Source: Mycobacterium sp.
GTDB lineage: Bacteria > Actinomycetota > Actinomycetes > Mycobacteriales > Mycobacteriaceae
Assembly (NCBI GenBank): GCA_020438915.1
Contig: JAGQTR010000290.1
Coordinates: 1-5,054 of the forward strand
Direction: 5' to 3'
Length of the DNA stretch: 5,054 nt
The notes below the pieces were generated by a model. It ran no database searches. It saw nothing but the letters and a program-made list of their open reading frames with translations, and was not told the DNA's origin. Position 1 is the stretch's first letter; each line of letters opens with the position of its first letter. Below are positions 1 to 4,431 of the stretch, piece by piece. The translations under genes and the position numbers were made by a program.

Positions 1-462
1 GAAAAAAGCGACTTCCGCCGCGGCATGAACCTCGGTGCCGACGACTACATCACCAAGCCGTTCAGTCCCCGGGAGCTGGTGGCCCGCATCCGGGCCCTGC
101 TGCGCCGACCCCGCATCCCCGCGGTGCCAGCGGGCGCCCCGGCCGCAGCCGAGCCACCCGCACGCGTATTCGGGCCGCTGTCGATAGACGTTGCGAGCCG
201 ACAAGTGTTTCTCGACGATGCTCCGGTACTGCTGACCCGCACCGAGTTCGACGTGCTGGCGGCTTTGTCGTCACGTCCTGCGATGGTGTTCACCCGTCGC
301 CAACTCCTCGAGTCAGTGTGGGGCGACTCTTGGGTGGGCAACGTGCACCTCGTCGATGTGCACATCGGTCACCTCCGGCGAAAACTGGGCGACGACCCCG
401 CCGATCCGCGCTTTGTGATCACGGTGCGTGGTGTTGGATATCGAATGGGACCCGGTCAGTGA
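1..462 (+). CDS. OmpR/PhoB-family response regulator, C-terminal part (5' end outside window)
   Basis: DNA-binding response regulator of a two-component system, acting in the cytoplasm as a transcription factor once phosphorylated by its partner kinase. The frame is open from base 1, so the gene starts upstream; 153 residues are visible of the roughly 220-250 usual for the family. The phospho-acceptor Asp and the start of the receiver domain are therefore not seen. Visible residues 8-38 are the end of the receiver domain, with the GADDYITKPF signature and its conserved Lys (codon 55-57). Residues 39-55 are an Ala/Pro-rich linker. Residues 56-153 form a winged-helix effector domain: LTRTEFDVL (78-86), the recognition-helix region VDVHIGHLRRKL (118-129) and the terminal VRGVGYRM (142-149). 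The internal ATG at 25 lies inside the receiver and is not the start. The stop overlaps the kinase start by 4 bases, so the two are co-translated. Family is certain; target genes are unknown. Confidence 0.95.
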   Translation, partial: EKSDFRRGMNLGADDYITKPFSPRELVARIRALLRRPRIPAVPAGAPAAAEPPARVFGPLSIDVASRQVFLDDAPVLLTRTEFDVLAALSSRPAMVFTRRQLLESVWGDSWVGNVHLVDVHIGHLRRKLGDDPADPRFVITVRGVGYRMGPGQ

Positions 463-1604
463 CGGGCGCGCGTGACTACTCCGAAAGGCGTTGGAGTCGG
501 GGCGGAATCGGGGTGCGACTGCTGCTCGCACAGTCGATGGTGCTTGTCGCCGGCGGTGCGACGACGTGGATCGTCGCGAGTATCGTCGGCCCGCCCCTGT
601 TCCACGAACACCTGCGCCGCGCCGGCGTCGCCGATCAATCGAATGAGCAGTTCCACGCAGAGCAGGCGTACCGCTACGCCACGGCAATCTCGATTGCAGT
701 CGCTGTCGGAGTCGCCGCTCTGACCGCGTTGCTGGTGACCTGGTACTTCAGCCGCCGCCTTCAGCGATCAGCCGCCGAAGTCGCCGCGGCGGCCACGGCG
801 GTGGCCGACGGCCGGTACGACATTCGCGTGTCGCCGCTTCGCCTCGGTGAGGACTTCGCCAACCTGACCCGGGCTTTCAATCGGATGTCCGCGCGCCTGG
901 AATCCGTCGAATCCACCCGACGCCAACTCTTCGGTGACCTCGCCCACGAGATCCGGACACCGGTGTCGGTGCTCGAGGCGTACATCGAGGCCGTCGAAGA
1001 CGGGGTTAAAAGCCTTGACAACGAAACTGTTTCAGTGTTGCGCGATCAGGCTGACCGACTGGTGCGCTTTTCGCAGGACTTCGGGGCACTCGCTCAAGCA
1101 GAGGAGGGGCCGGGGGCCGTGGCGCCGCAGCGGCTCGACCCCCAAACAGTGCTCGTGGCCGCCATGGCTGCCACCGCCGACCGGTACGCAAACAAGGACG
1201 TAGAGCTGACGACCGAGATCGGTACCGGACTGCCCGAGGTGTGGGCAGACCCGCTGCGGCTGGCACAGGTGTTGGGAAACCTTCTCGACAACGCGCTGCG
1301 TCACACTCCGCCAGGGGGCCGCGTCCGAATCATTGCCGCCCCAAAAGACGGTGATCTGACTATCACCGTCGCTGACAACGGAGACGGCATCTCGACCGAA
1401 CACTTAACCCAGGTCTTCGAACGCTTCTACCGTGCCGACGCTGCCCGCGACCGCGGCCACGGTGGCGCCGGCATCGGCCTCGCGATCGCCAAGGCCCTGA
1501 CCGAGGCCCACGGCGGCCGCATCAGCGCAGCAAGCGAGGGCCTCGGCCGGGGCAGCGCCTTCACCGTCACGCTGCCCGCTCGTCCCGCGGGCGGATGCCT
1601 ATAG
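459..1604 (+). CDS. membrane sensor histidine kinase (HAMP-HisKA-HATPase)
   Basis: Sensor kinase of 381 residues, partner of the response regulator just upstream. The GTG at 459 overlaps the regulator's stop as GTGA, the classical coupled arrangement. The frame is open back to an ATG at 318, but that would intrude into the regulator's DNA-binding domain. A GTG at 513 is a shorter alternative. Domains in order: TM1 about 19-43, a short external loop 44-73, TM2 about 74-97, a HAMP linker about 94-150, then the HisKA H-box LFGDLAHEIRTPV with phospho-acceptor His163. The ATP-binding domain shows the N-box (NLLDNALRHTPPGG, about 274-287), G1 DNGDG (306-310), F-box FERFYRAD (320-327) and G2 GHGGAGIGLAIA (333-344), so all catalytic boxes are intact. 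The sensing loop of about 30 residues is too small for a folded sensor domain and contains three histidines (FHEH and QFHAEQ), which might bind metal (inference). The stop overlaps the convergent DUF305 gene. Confidence 0.95.
   Translation: MTGARDYSERRWSRGGIGVRLLLAQSMVLVAGGATTWIVASIVGPPLFHEHLRRAGVADQSNEQFHAEQAYRYATAISIAVAVGVAALTALLVTWYFSRRLQRSAAEVAAAATAVADGRYDIRVSPLRLGEDFANLTRAFNRMSARLESVESTRRQLFGDLAHEIRTPVSVLEAYIEAVEDGVKSLDNETVSVLRDQADRLVRFSQDFGALAQAEEGPGAVAPQRLDPQTVLVAAMAATADRYANKDVELTTEIGTGLPEVWADPLRLAQVLGNLLDNALRHTPPGGRVRIIAAPKDGDLTITVADNGDGISTEHLTQVFERFYRADAARDRGHGGAGIGLAIAKALTEAHGGRISAASEGLGRGSAFTVTLPARPAGGCL
1599..1604. other. shared palindromic stop of convergent kinase and DUF305 genes
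   Basis: The hexamer CTATAG is its own reverse complement and gives TAG on the plus strand (1602-1604, kinase) and TAG on the minus strand (1601-1599, DUF305 gene). The two coding regions therefore overlap tail to tail by 6 bases with no intergenic space. Any transcription terminator must lie inside the opposite gene; no strong GC-stem plus T-run was found on either side. Read-through would produce antisense RNA to the partner gene (inference). Confidence 0.9.
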
Positions 1605-2249
1605 CGAGGCCAGAATCTCGTTCATGGTGTCGATCTCCTGCTGCTGACTCGTCACGATCACCTGCGACAGCGCTATCGCCGCCGGGTACTGGCCATCAGC
1701 AATCTCTTTCTCCGCCATACTGATCGCGCCCTCGTGATGGGCGATCATCTGCGTCAGGTACAGCTTGGCGGCCGCGACACCCTCGGCACTTTGCAGCGCG
1801 GCCATGTCCTCGGCAGACATCATGCCCTCCATGTCCTGCATGCCCTCCATGCCGGGCATCCCACTGTGGCCATGCATGTCCTCCATGCCGGGCATCATCG
1901 ACATTGTCGGTATCCCCCATTGCGTGAGCCAGGTCTGCATCTGCTCGATTTCCGGGGCTTGTGCCGCCTTGATCTCCTCGGCCAAGTCCAGGACGCGGGG
2001 ATCGATCCCCTCTTTGGCCAACAGCATGTCGCTCATCTCGATCGCCTGCTGGTGGTGGGGAATCATGTGCTGGGCGAACATCGCATCGGCCTGGTTGTGG
2101 GTTTCGGCGGCGGGTGTCGCCGTCTCTGCCGACGATGAGGTCGCCACCGACGACGTTTGAGCCGAATCCGTAGTGGCGTTGCTACACGCACCGACGGTGA
2201 GCAGCACCGCCGCTGCCGCCGCGCCGACTGCCCAGGTGTTCCTTCTCAT
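1599..2249 (-). CDS. DUF305 lipoprotein with Met-rich, His-rich putative metal-binding segments
   Basis: Predicted exported lipoprotein of 216 residues. It starts MRRNTWAVG, with a hydrophobic stretch and lipobox LTVGAC (Cys22), so the mature protein would be lipid-anchored outside the membrane. A Ser/Thr/Ala-rich spacer (about 23-48) follows. DUF305 signature motifs appear twice: QHMIPHHQQAIEM (60-72) and QMIAHHEGAISM (167-178). Between them, residues 116-149 hold 12 methionines plus His-Gly-His, built as two 12-residue units beginning MPGMED and MPGMEG (119-130, 131-142). DUF305 proteins are predicted helical, ferritin-like bundles; the characterised member CopM of Synechocystis binds copper and sits beside a two-component system. 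A copper/silver-binding role is thus plausible by family and composition, but not shown. The frame is open to an ATG at 2297, but the signal peptide favours 2249. A GTG at 2252 is also possible, and is better spaced (10 bases) from the AAGGGA at 2268-2263. The gene is convergent to the kinase. Confidence 0.92.
   Translation of the reverse strand: MRRNTWAVGAAAAAVLLTVGACSNATTDSAQTSSVATSSSAETATPAAETHNQADAMFAQHMIPHHQQAIEMSDMLLAKEGIDPRVLDLAEEIKAAQAPEIEQMQTWLTQWGIPTMSMMPGMEDMHGHSGMPGMEGMQDMEGMMSAEDMAALQSAEGVAAAKLYLTQMIAHHEGAISMAEKEIADGQYPAAIALSQVIVTSQQQEIDTMNEILASL
1845..1896 (-). repeat. in-frame 36-bp tandem repeat encoding Met-rich 12-residue units
   Basis: The 16-base string CTCCATGCCGGGCATC (plus-strand reading) occurs at 1845-1860 and again at 1881-1896, exactly 36 bases apart, which is a whole number of codons. 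It encodes the MPGME cores of two adjacent 12-residue units of the DUF305 protein. The units differ after the core (one has His-Gly-His, the other Gln-Asp-Met), suggesting an older duplication that has diverged, possibly by slipped-strand expansion. Confidence 0.85.
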
Positions 2250-2262
2250 CACGATACGTCCG

Positions 2263-2268
2263 TCCCTT
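2263..2268 (-). promoter_or_regulatory. candidate ribosome binding site of the DUF305 gene
   Basis: On the minus strand AAGGGA lies 10 bases before the GTG at 2252 and 13 bases before the ATG at 2249. It is the only Shine-Dalgarno-like string close to either start. It makes the GTG a real competitor of the ATG; the two choices differ by one residue at the N-terminus. Confidence 0.45.
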
Positions 2269-2289
2269 GAATTGCGGCCGACGCTGCGC

Positions 2290-2306
2290 TGCGCCACGGT
2301 GGCGCA
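2290..2306. promoter_or_regulatory. 17-bp perfect palindrome, candidate operator or 5'UTR hairpin
   Basis: TGCGCCAC-g-GTGGCGCA has two 8-base arms that match perfectly around one central base. It lies about 41 bases before the DUF305 start codon. The near-zero spacer is typical of a binding site for a dimeric repressor. As RNA it could instead form a 6-bp stem TGCGCC/GGCGCA with a five-base loop in the leader. The symmetry is seen directly; function is inferred. Confidence 0.5.
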
Positions 2307-2345
2307 CGGCGTGTCCCCGGCCTCACCTCGATCATGCGTGTGGTG

Positions 2346-2373
2346 GATATGGCATGACTGGTCGTTCTGTGAA
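2346..2373 (-). promoter_or_regulatory. candidate promoter of the DUF305 gene
   Basis: On the minus strand TTCACA (2373-2368, five of six matches to the TTGACA -35 consensus) is followed after 16 bases by CATATC (2351-2346), a poor -10 match. The proposed -35 lies inside the direct-repeat element, as is common where an OmpR/PhoB-family activator contacts RNA polymerase. It would give a leader of roughly 90 bases containing the 17-bp palindrome. The weak -10 makes this tentative. Confidence 0.25.
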
Positions 2374-2385
2374 GTTTCGGTAAAG
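2365..2385. promoter_or_regulatory. direct repeat with 11-bp period, candidate response-regulator box
   Basis: TTCTGTGAAG (2365-2374) and TTCGGTAAAG (2376-2385) agree at 8 of 10 positions and begin 11 bases apart, one helical turn. This is the usual arrangement of sites for OmpR/PhoB-family regulators, and a regulator of that family is encoded at the left edge of the window. The element lies about 116 bases upstream of the DUF305 start codon. Assignment to this regulator is inference. Confidence 0.4.
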
Positions 2386-2402
2386 AACGCCCACTTTCAC
2401 AG
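2367..2402. repeat. inverted repeat CTGTGAA...TTCACAG
   Basis: CTGTGAA (2367-2373) and TTCACAG (2396-2402) are perfect 7-base reverse complements separated by 22 bases. The left arm overlaps the direct-repeat element. The right arm with its next base reads TCACAGC (2397-2403), the core of the mycobacterial PhoP site as I remember it. PhoP sites are, however, usually two direct copies, not an inverted pair. A control role is possible but not established. Confidence 0.35.
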
Positions 2403-2481
2403 CCAATTCGTTGCCGACACCTATCGCCCTACTCAGGTTCGGCGGCCACGGTGGTCAGTGCTACCCGATACCGACATCCAC

Positions 2482-2490
2482 AGGGAGGAA
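2482..2490 (+). promoter_or_regulatory. strong ribosome binding site deciding the GTG start at 2499
   Basis: AGGGAGGAA is close to the ideal anti-16S sequence and is spaced 8 bases from the GTG at 2499. A competing GTG at 2491 in another frame abuts the site with no spacing and is unlikely to be used. This is the clearest Shine-Dalgarno in the window and the main evidence that the 50-residue gene is translated. Confidence 0.7.
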
Positions 2491-2498
2491 GTGATCAC

Positions 2499-2651
2499 GT
2501 GGCGATATCAACGTCCAATCTCGGAGGCAGCGCCGCCGACGTTCCCTCGGCCGTATATGAGTTCGCCGGTTACACGCGCGCAACCACGCGGCAGACGCTG
2601 TACCGACTCCTCAATGAGCACCGCCACCGCTTCTCGAACGCCGCGACCTAG
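2499..2651 (+). CDS. small hypothetical protein of 50 residues with possible helix-turn-helix
   Basis: I do not recognise this protein. A GTG at 2499 is preceded by a strong Shine-Dalgarno AGGGAGGAA (2482-2490) with 8 bases between. The frame has G or C at 39 of 50 third codon positions, consistent with real coding in this genome. The product begins VAISTSNLGGSAAD and is soluble, with no signal peptide or membrane segment. The C-terminal half, about 22-46 (FAGYTRATTRQTLYRLLNEHRHRF), is basic and loosely resembles the turn and recognition helix of an HTH protein, so a small DNA-binding role or the remnant of a longer regulator are both conceivable. An in-frame ATG at 2451 exists but has no good ribosome binding site. 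The stop overlaps that of the convergent binding-protein gene within CTAG. Existence is moderately likely; function unknown. Confidence 0.6.
   Translation: MAISTSNLGGSAADVPSAVYEFAGYTRATTRQTLYRLLNEHRHRFSNAAT
2648..2651. other. shared CTAG stop of convergent small gene and binding-protein gene
   Basis: The palindromic tetramer CTAG supplies TAG to the plus-strand 50-residue gene (2649-2651) and TAG to the minus-strand binding-protein gene (2650-2648). The coding regions overlap by 4 bases tail to tail. No terminator hairpin fits between them. This repeats the arrangement seen at 1599-1604. Confidence 0.7.
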
Positions 2652-3643
2652 CTGAGCAGACCCTCTTTGACCAGCCAAGACCGCGCCACCAGAGCGGGAT
2701 CCTCGCCGTTGTTGTCGACCCGGGCGTTGAGCGCCAGCATCACGTCGTTGGTGAGTTTCGGGTTTAGTTGCCCGAAGATCTCCGCCAATTCCGGGTGCTC
2801 GGCAAGTAGCTCGGAGTTGACCACCTCGGTGAGGTTGTACAGCGGGAAGAACTGTTTATCGTCTTCCAGAACTCGGAGATCCAGGGCGGGGATCCGGCCG
2901 TCAGTCGTGAAGACCTCACCAAAGTTGCAGTCACCGTTGGCAGTTGCCGTGTAAATGACACCAGTGTCGAGTGTGGTGACATCACCCAAGTCGCCTCTCG
3001 ACAGGCCGTAGGTCTGCAACATCGGCTCGAAACCATCGTTGCGGCTCGCGAACTCGCTTTCCACGCAAAAGGTCAGCTCCGACCGGGGCAACGTCGCGAG
3101 ATCGGACAGCTTCGTGACCCCGAGCCGCTCGGCGGCCGACTCCCGAATTGCAAACGCGTAAGTGTTGTTCATCGGTGCGGGTGGCAGCCAGGTGAGCCCA
3201 TTGGCTTGGTCTTCCTCGTTGACCGCACGCCACTGCGCTTCTGCACCCTTGATCGGATCTTCGTGGCCCAAATAATTGATCCATCCGGTGCCGGTGTACT
3301 CCGGCGCCACGTTGGCATCGCCACTGATCAGGGCCTGGCGCACTCCGAAGCTTCCCGGGGTGTTGGTCATGTTGGTGACGTCTGCGCCCGCGGTGGCCAG
3401 GATGATGGAAAGCATGTTGCCCAGGATGAGCTGTTCGGTGAAATCCTTTGCCGCTACCGTGATCTTCACCCCGTCGAGCGAGTCATAGTGCTGGATCGAC
3501 CCGGGCTCGGCCTCCAGCACCGTCCCGCTCGCCGATTCCAGCCCGCAGGCGGCCAGCGTCGTGGCCATGATCATCGCACCGATGGCCATCCGCACGCCGG
3601 GTCGTCGCTGGCGGCAGGATCGGGGTGACGACGCCGCGCGCAT
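2648..3643 (-). CDS. proX: glycine betaine/choline-type ABC transporter substrate-binding lipoprotein (OpuAC/ProX family)
   Basis: Extracytoplasmic solute receptor of 331 residues delivering a quaternary-ammonium compatible solute (betaine, choline or similar) to its permease. The N-terminus has a basic region (about 1-18), a hydrophobic stretch and lipobox TLAAC with Cys33, so it is membrane-anchored. The OpuAC-type domain begins near residue 58 (GVKITVAAKDFTEQ). Visible family landmarks are KDFTEQ (66-71), PEYTGTGW (114-121), MNNTYAFAIRE (158-168) and SEFASRNDGFE (196-206). Length is normal for the family. Cys193 and Cys239 could pair once exported (inference). The frame is open far upstream to 4354, but that stretch is a shadow of the permease. 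Candidate starts are the ATG at 3643 and a GTG at 3652 that overlaps the permease stop as GTGA; GAAGGGA before them suits the ATG somewhat better. It is the last gene of the operon, unlike mycobacterial loci where proX comes first. The exact ligand cannot be read from sequence. Confidence 0.93.
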   Translation of the reverse strand: MRAASSPRSCRQRRPGVRMAIGAMIMATTLAACGLESASGTVLEAEPGSIQHYDSLDGVKITVAAKDFTEQLILGNMLSIILATAGADVTNMTNTPGSFGVRQALISGDANVAPEYTGTGWINYLGHEDPIKGAEAQWRAVNEEDQANGLTWLPPAPMNNTYAFAIRESAAERLGVTKLSDLATLPRSELTFCVESEFASRNDGFEPMLQTYGLSRGDLGDVTTLDTGVIYTATANGDCNFGEVFTTDGRIPALDLRVLEDDKQFFPLYNLTEVVNSELLAEHPELAEIFGQLNPKLTNDVMLALNARVDNNGEDPALVARSWLVKEGLLS

Positions 3644-3648
3644 GGTGA

Positions 3649-4431
3649 TCACAGTCCCTTCGGCGCAGCGAGCATCTCGACGACGCGCGCCAACCAGTCG
3701 ATGAAAAGGGCAAGTGCTGCAACCAGAATGGCGCCGACGATCAGCGTCACCGGCTGTTGGAGCTTGATACCGGTGGTGATGAGCTGACCGAGACCGCCGG
3801 CGCCGGTGAATGACGCCAGGGCTGCGGTCCCGACGATGAGCACCAGAGCGGTGCGTACGCCTGCGACGATCACCGGCAGCGCCAGCGGTAGTTCCACCCG
3901 TAGCAGCGTCGCGGTGGCCGACATGCCCATGCCACGCCCGGCTTCCACCAACCGCGGGTCGACGCCGTCGAGCCCGGTGACGGTGTTGGCCACGATGGGA
4001 AGGGCTCCATAGACGGTGAGCGCGACGACCGCGCCCAGGGGGCCGATCCCGAAGAGCACGGCACCGAGCGCGATCAGGCCGATGGCCGGGGCAGCCTGCC
4101 CGAAGCCGGCGACGGTGATGATCGGCTTGGAGTAGCGCCGCATCACACCTCGGGTCAGCGCGATCCCCAACGGTATCCCGACCGCGCATGTCAGCAGGGT
4201 GGCCGCCAGGCTTACGGTCATGTGCTGGCGCAGCAAGGTGATGAGGCTCGGCACTCCGAGCGAGCGTTGCTCGGAGGGGGACACATCGGCGATCTGAACG
4301 TAGATCAGACACCCGGCGACGGCGGCGACACACACCAGTGGCTGCAGAATCCAACGGCCGAGGCCGATCCGCCGGTTTCCGCTACCGGCGGCGGTGCGGC
4401 CGGGTTCGACGTCGATCACCGCTGCGGTCAT
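3649..4431 (-). CDS. proW: OpuC/ProW-type betaine/choline ABC transporter permease
   Basis: Inner-membrane channel subunit of 260 residues. The ATG at 4431 overlaps the ATPase stop as ATGA (4431-4428), indicating coupled translation, and the binding-protein gene follows 5 bases after its stop. Six hydrophobic segments lie at about 28-48, 72-92, 103-127, 131-150, 184-204 and 228-247. Between the fourth and fifth is the cytoplasmic EAA coupling loop, EAGRGMGMSATATLLRVELP (163-182), which docks on the ATPase. Motifs such as PSLITLLRQHMTVS, GFGQAAPAIGLIAL and the GAGGLGQLITTG segment are typical of the betaine/carnitine/choline permeases. A hydrophilic N-terminal tail of about 25 residues precedes TM1. 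The frame is open to 4677, but that extension only shadows the ATPase. OpuC systems often have two permeases; only this one is in the window, so a second may lie beyond the right edge (inference). Confidence 0.93.
   Translation of the reverse strand: MTAAVIDVEPGRTAAGSGNRRIGLGRWILQPLVCVAAVAGCLIYVQIADVSPSEQRSLGVPSLITLLRQHMTVSLAATLLTCAVGIPLGIALTRGVMRRYSKPIITVAGFGQAAPAIGLIALGAVLFGIGPLGAVVALTVYGALPIVANTVTGLDGVDPRLVEAGRGMGMSATATLLRVELPLALPVIVAGVRTALVLIVGTAALASFTGAGGLGQLITTGIKLQQPVTLIVGAILVAALALFIDWLARVVEMLAAPKGL
4254..4276. repeat. intragenic inverted repeat within the permease gene
   Basis: CTCCGAGC (4254-4261) and GCTCGGAG (4269-4276) are perfect 8-base reverse complements around a 7-base loop. 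They lie in the codons for the external loop after the first transmembrane segment (SPSEQRSLGV). The stem is GC-rich and could fold in the mRNA, but there is no T-run, so it is not a standard terminator. It may be chance in GC-rich coding DNA. Confidence 0.4.

Larger units (their letters stand above)
2250..2498. other. divergent intergenic/regulatory region between DUF305 gene and 50-aa gene
   Basis: About 250 bases with no convincing gene separate the start of the DUF305 gene (leftward) from the start of the small gene (rightward). It contains a 17-bp palindrome, 11-bp-spaced direct repeats, an inverted TTCACAG pair and a candidate leftward promoter, each listed separately. The stretch around 2340-2420 is visibly more AT-rich than its surroundings, as expected for a control region. 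No convincing -10/-35 pair was found for the rightward gene. Confidence 0.7.

Noticed and set aside
318..458. Upstream extension of the kinase frame to an ATG
   Set aside because: It would overlap the conserved winged-helix domain of the regulator; the GTGA overlap at 459 is a natural start.
1023..1033. GAAAC-T-GTTTC inverted repeat in the kinase gene
   Set aside because: Short, within coding sequence, and with no nearby promoter or repeat partner.
1015..1043. Perfect TTGACA hexamer inside the kinase gene
   Set aside because: No -10-like hexamer lies at 16-18 bases (TTGCGC is there), and it sits in conserved coding sequence.
1605..1620. CGAG...CTCG inverted repeat just after the kinase stop, as a terminator
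   Set aside because: Only a 4-bp stem without a T-run, and it lies in the DUF305 coding region.
1734..2160. Plus-strand frames opposite the DUF305 gene (131 and 134 codons)
   Set aside because: They are antisense shadows created by the repetitive Met/His codons of the real gene.
2173..2655. 160-codon plus-strand frame spanning the DUF305 start, the intergenic region and the small gene
   Set aside because: It is antisense to the DUF305 signal peptide at its start and has low-complexity composition; the small gene in another frame has the ribosome binding site.
3644..4354. N-terminal extension of the binding-protein frame (about 237 codons, Arg-rich)
   Set aside because: It is antiphase shadow of the permease on the same strand; composition is unlike a protein domain, and a lipoprotein signal peptide begins near 3643.
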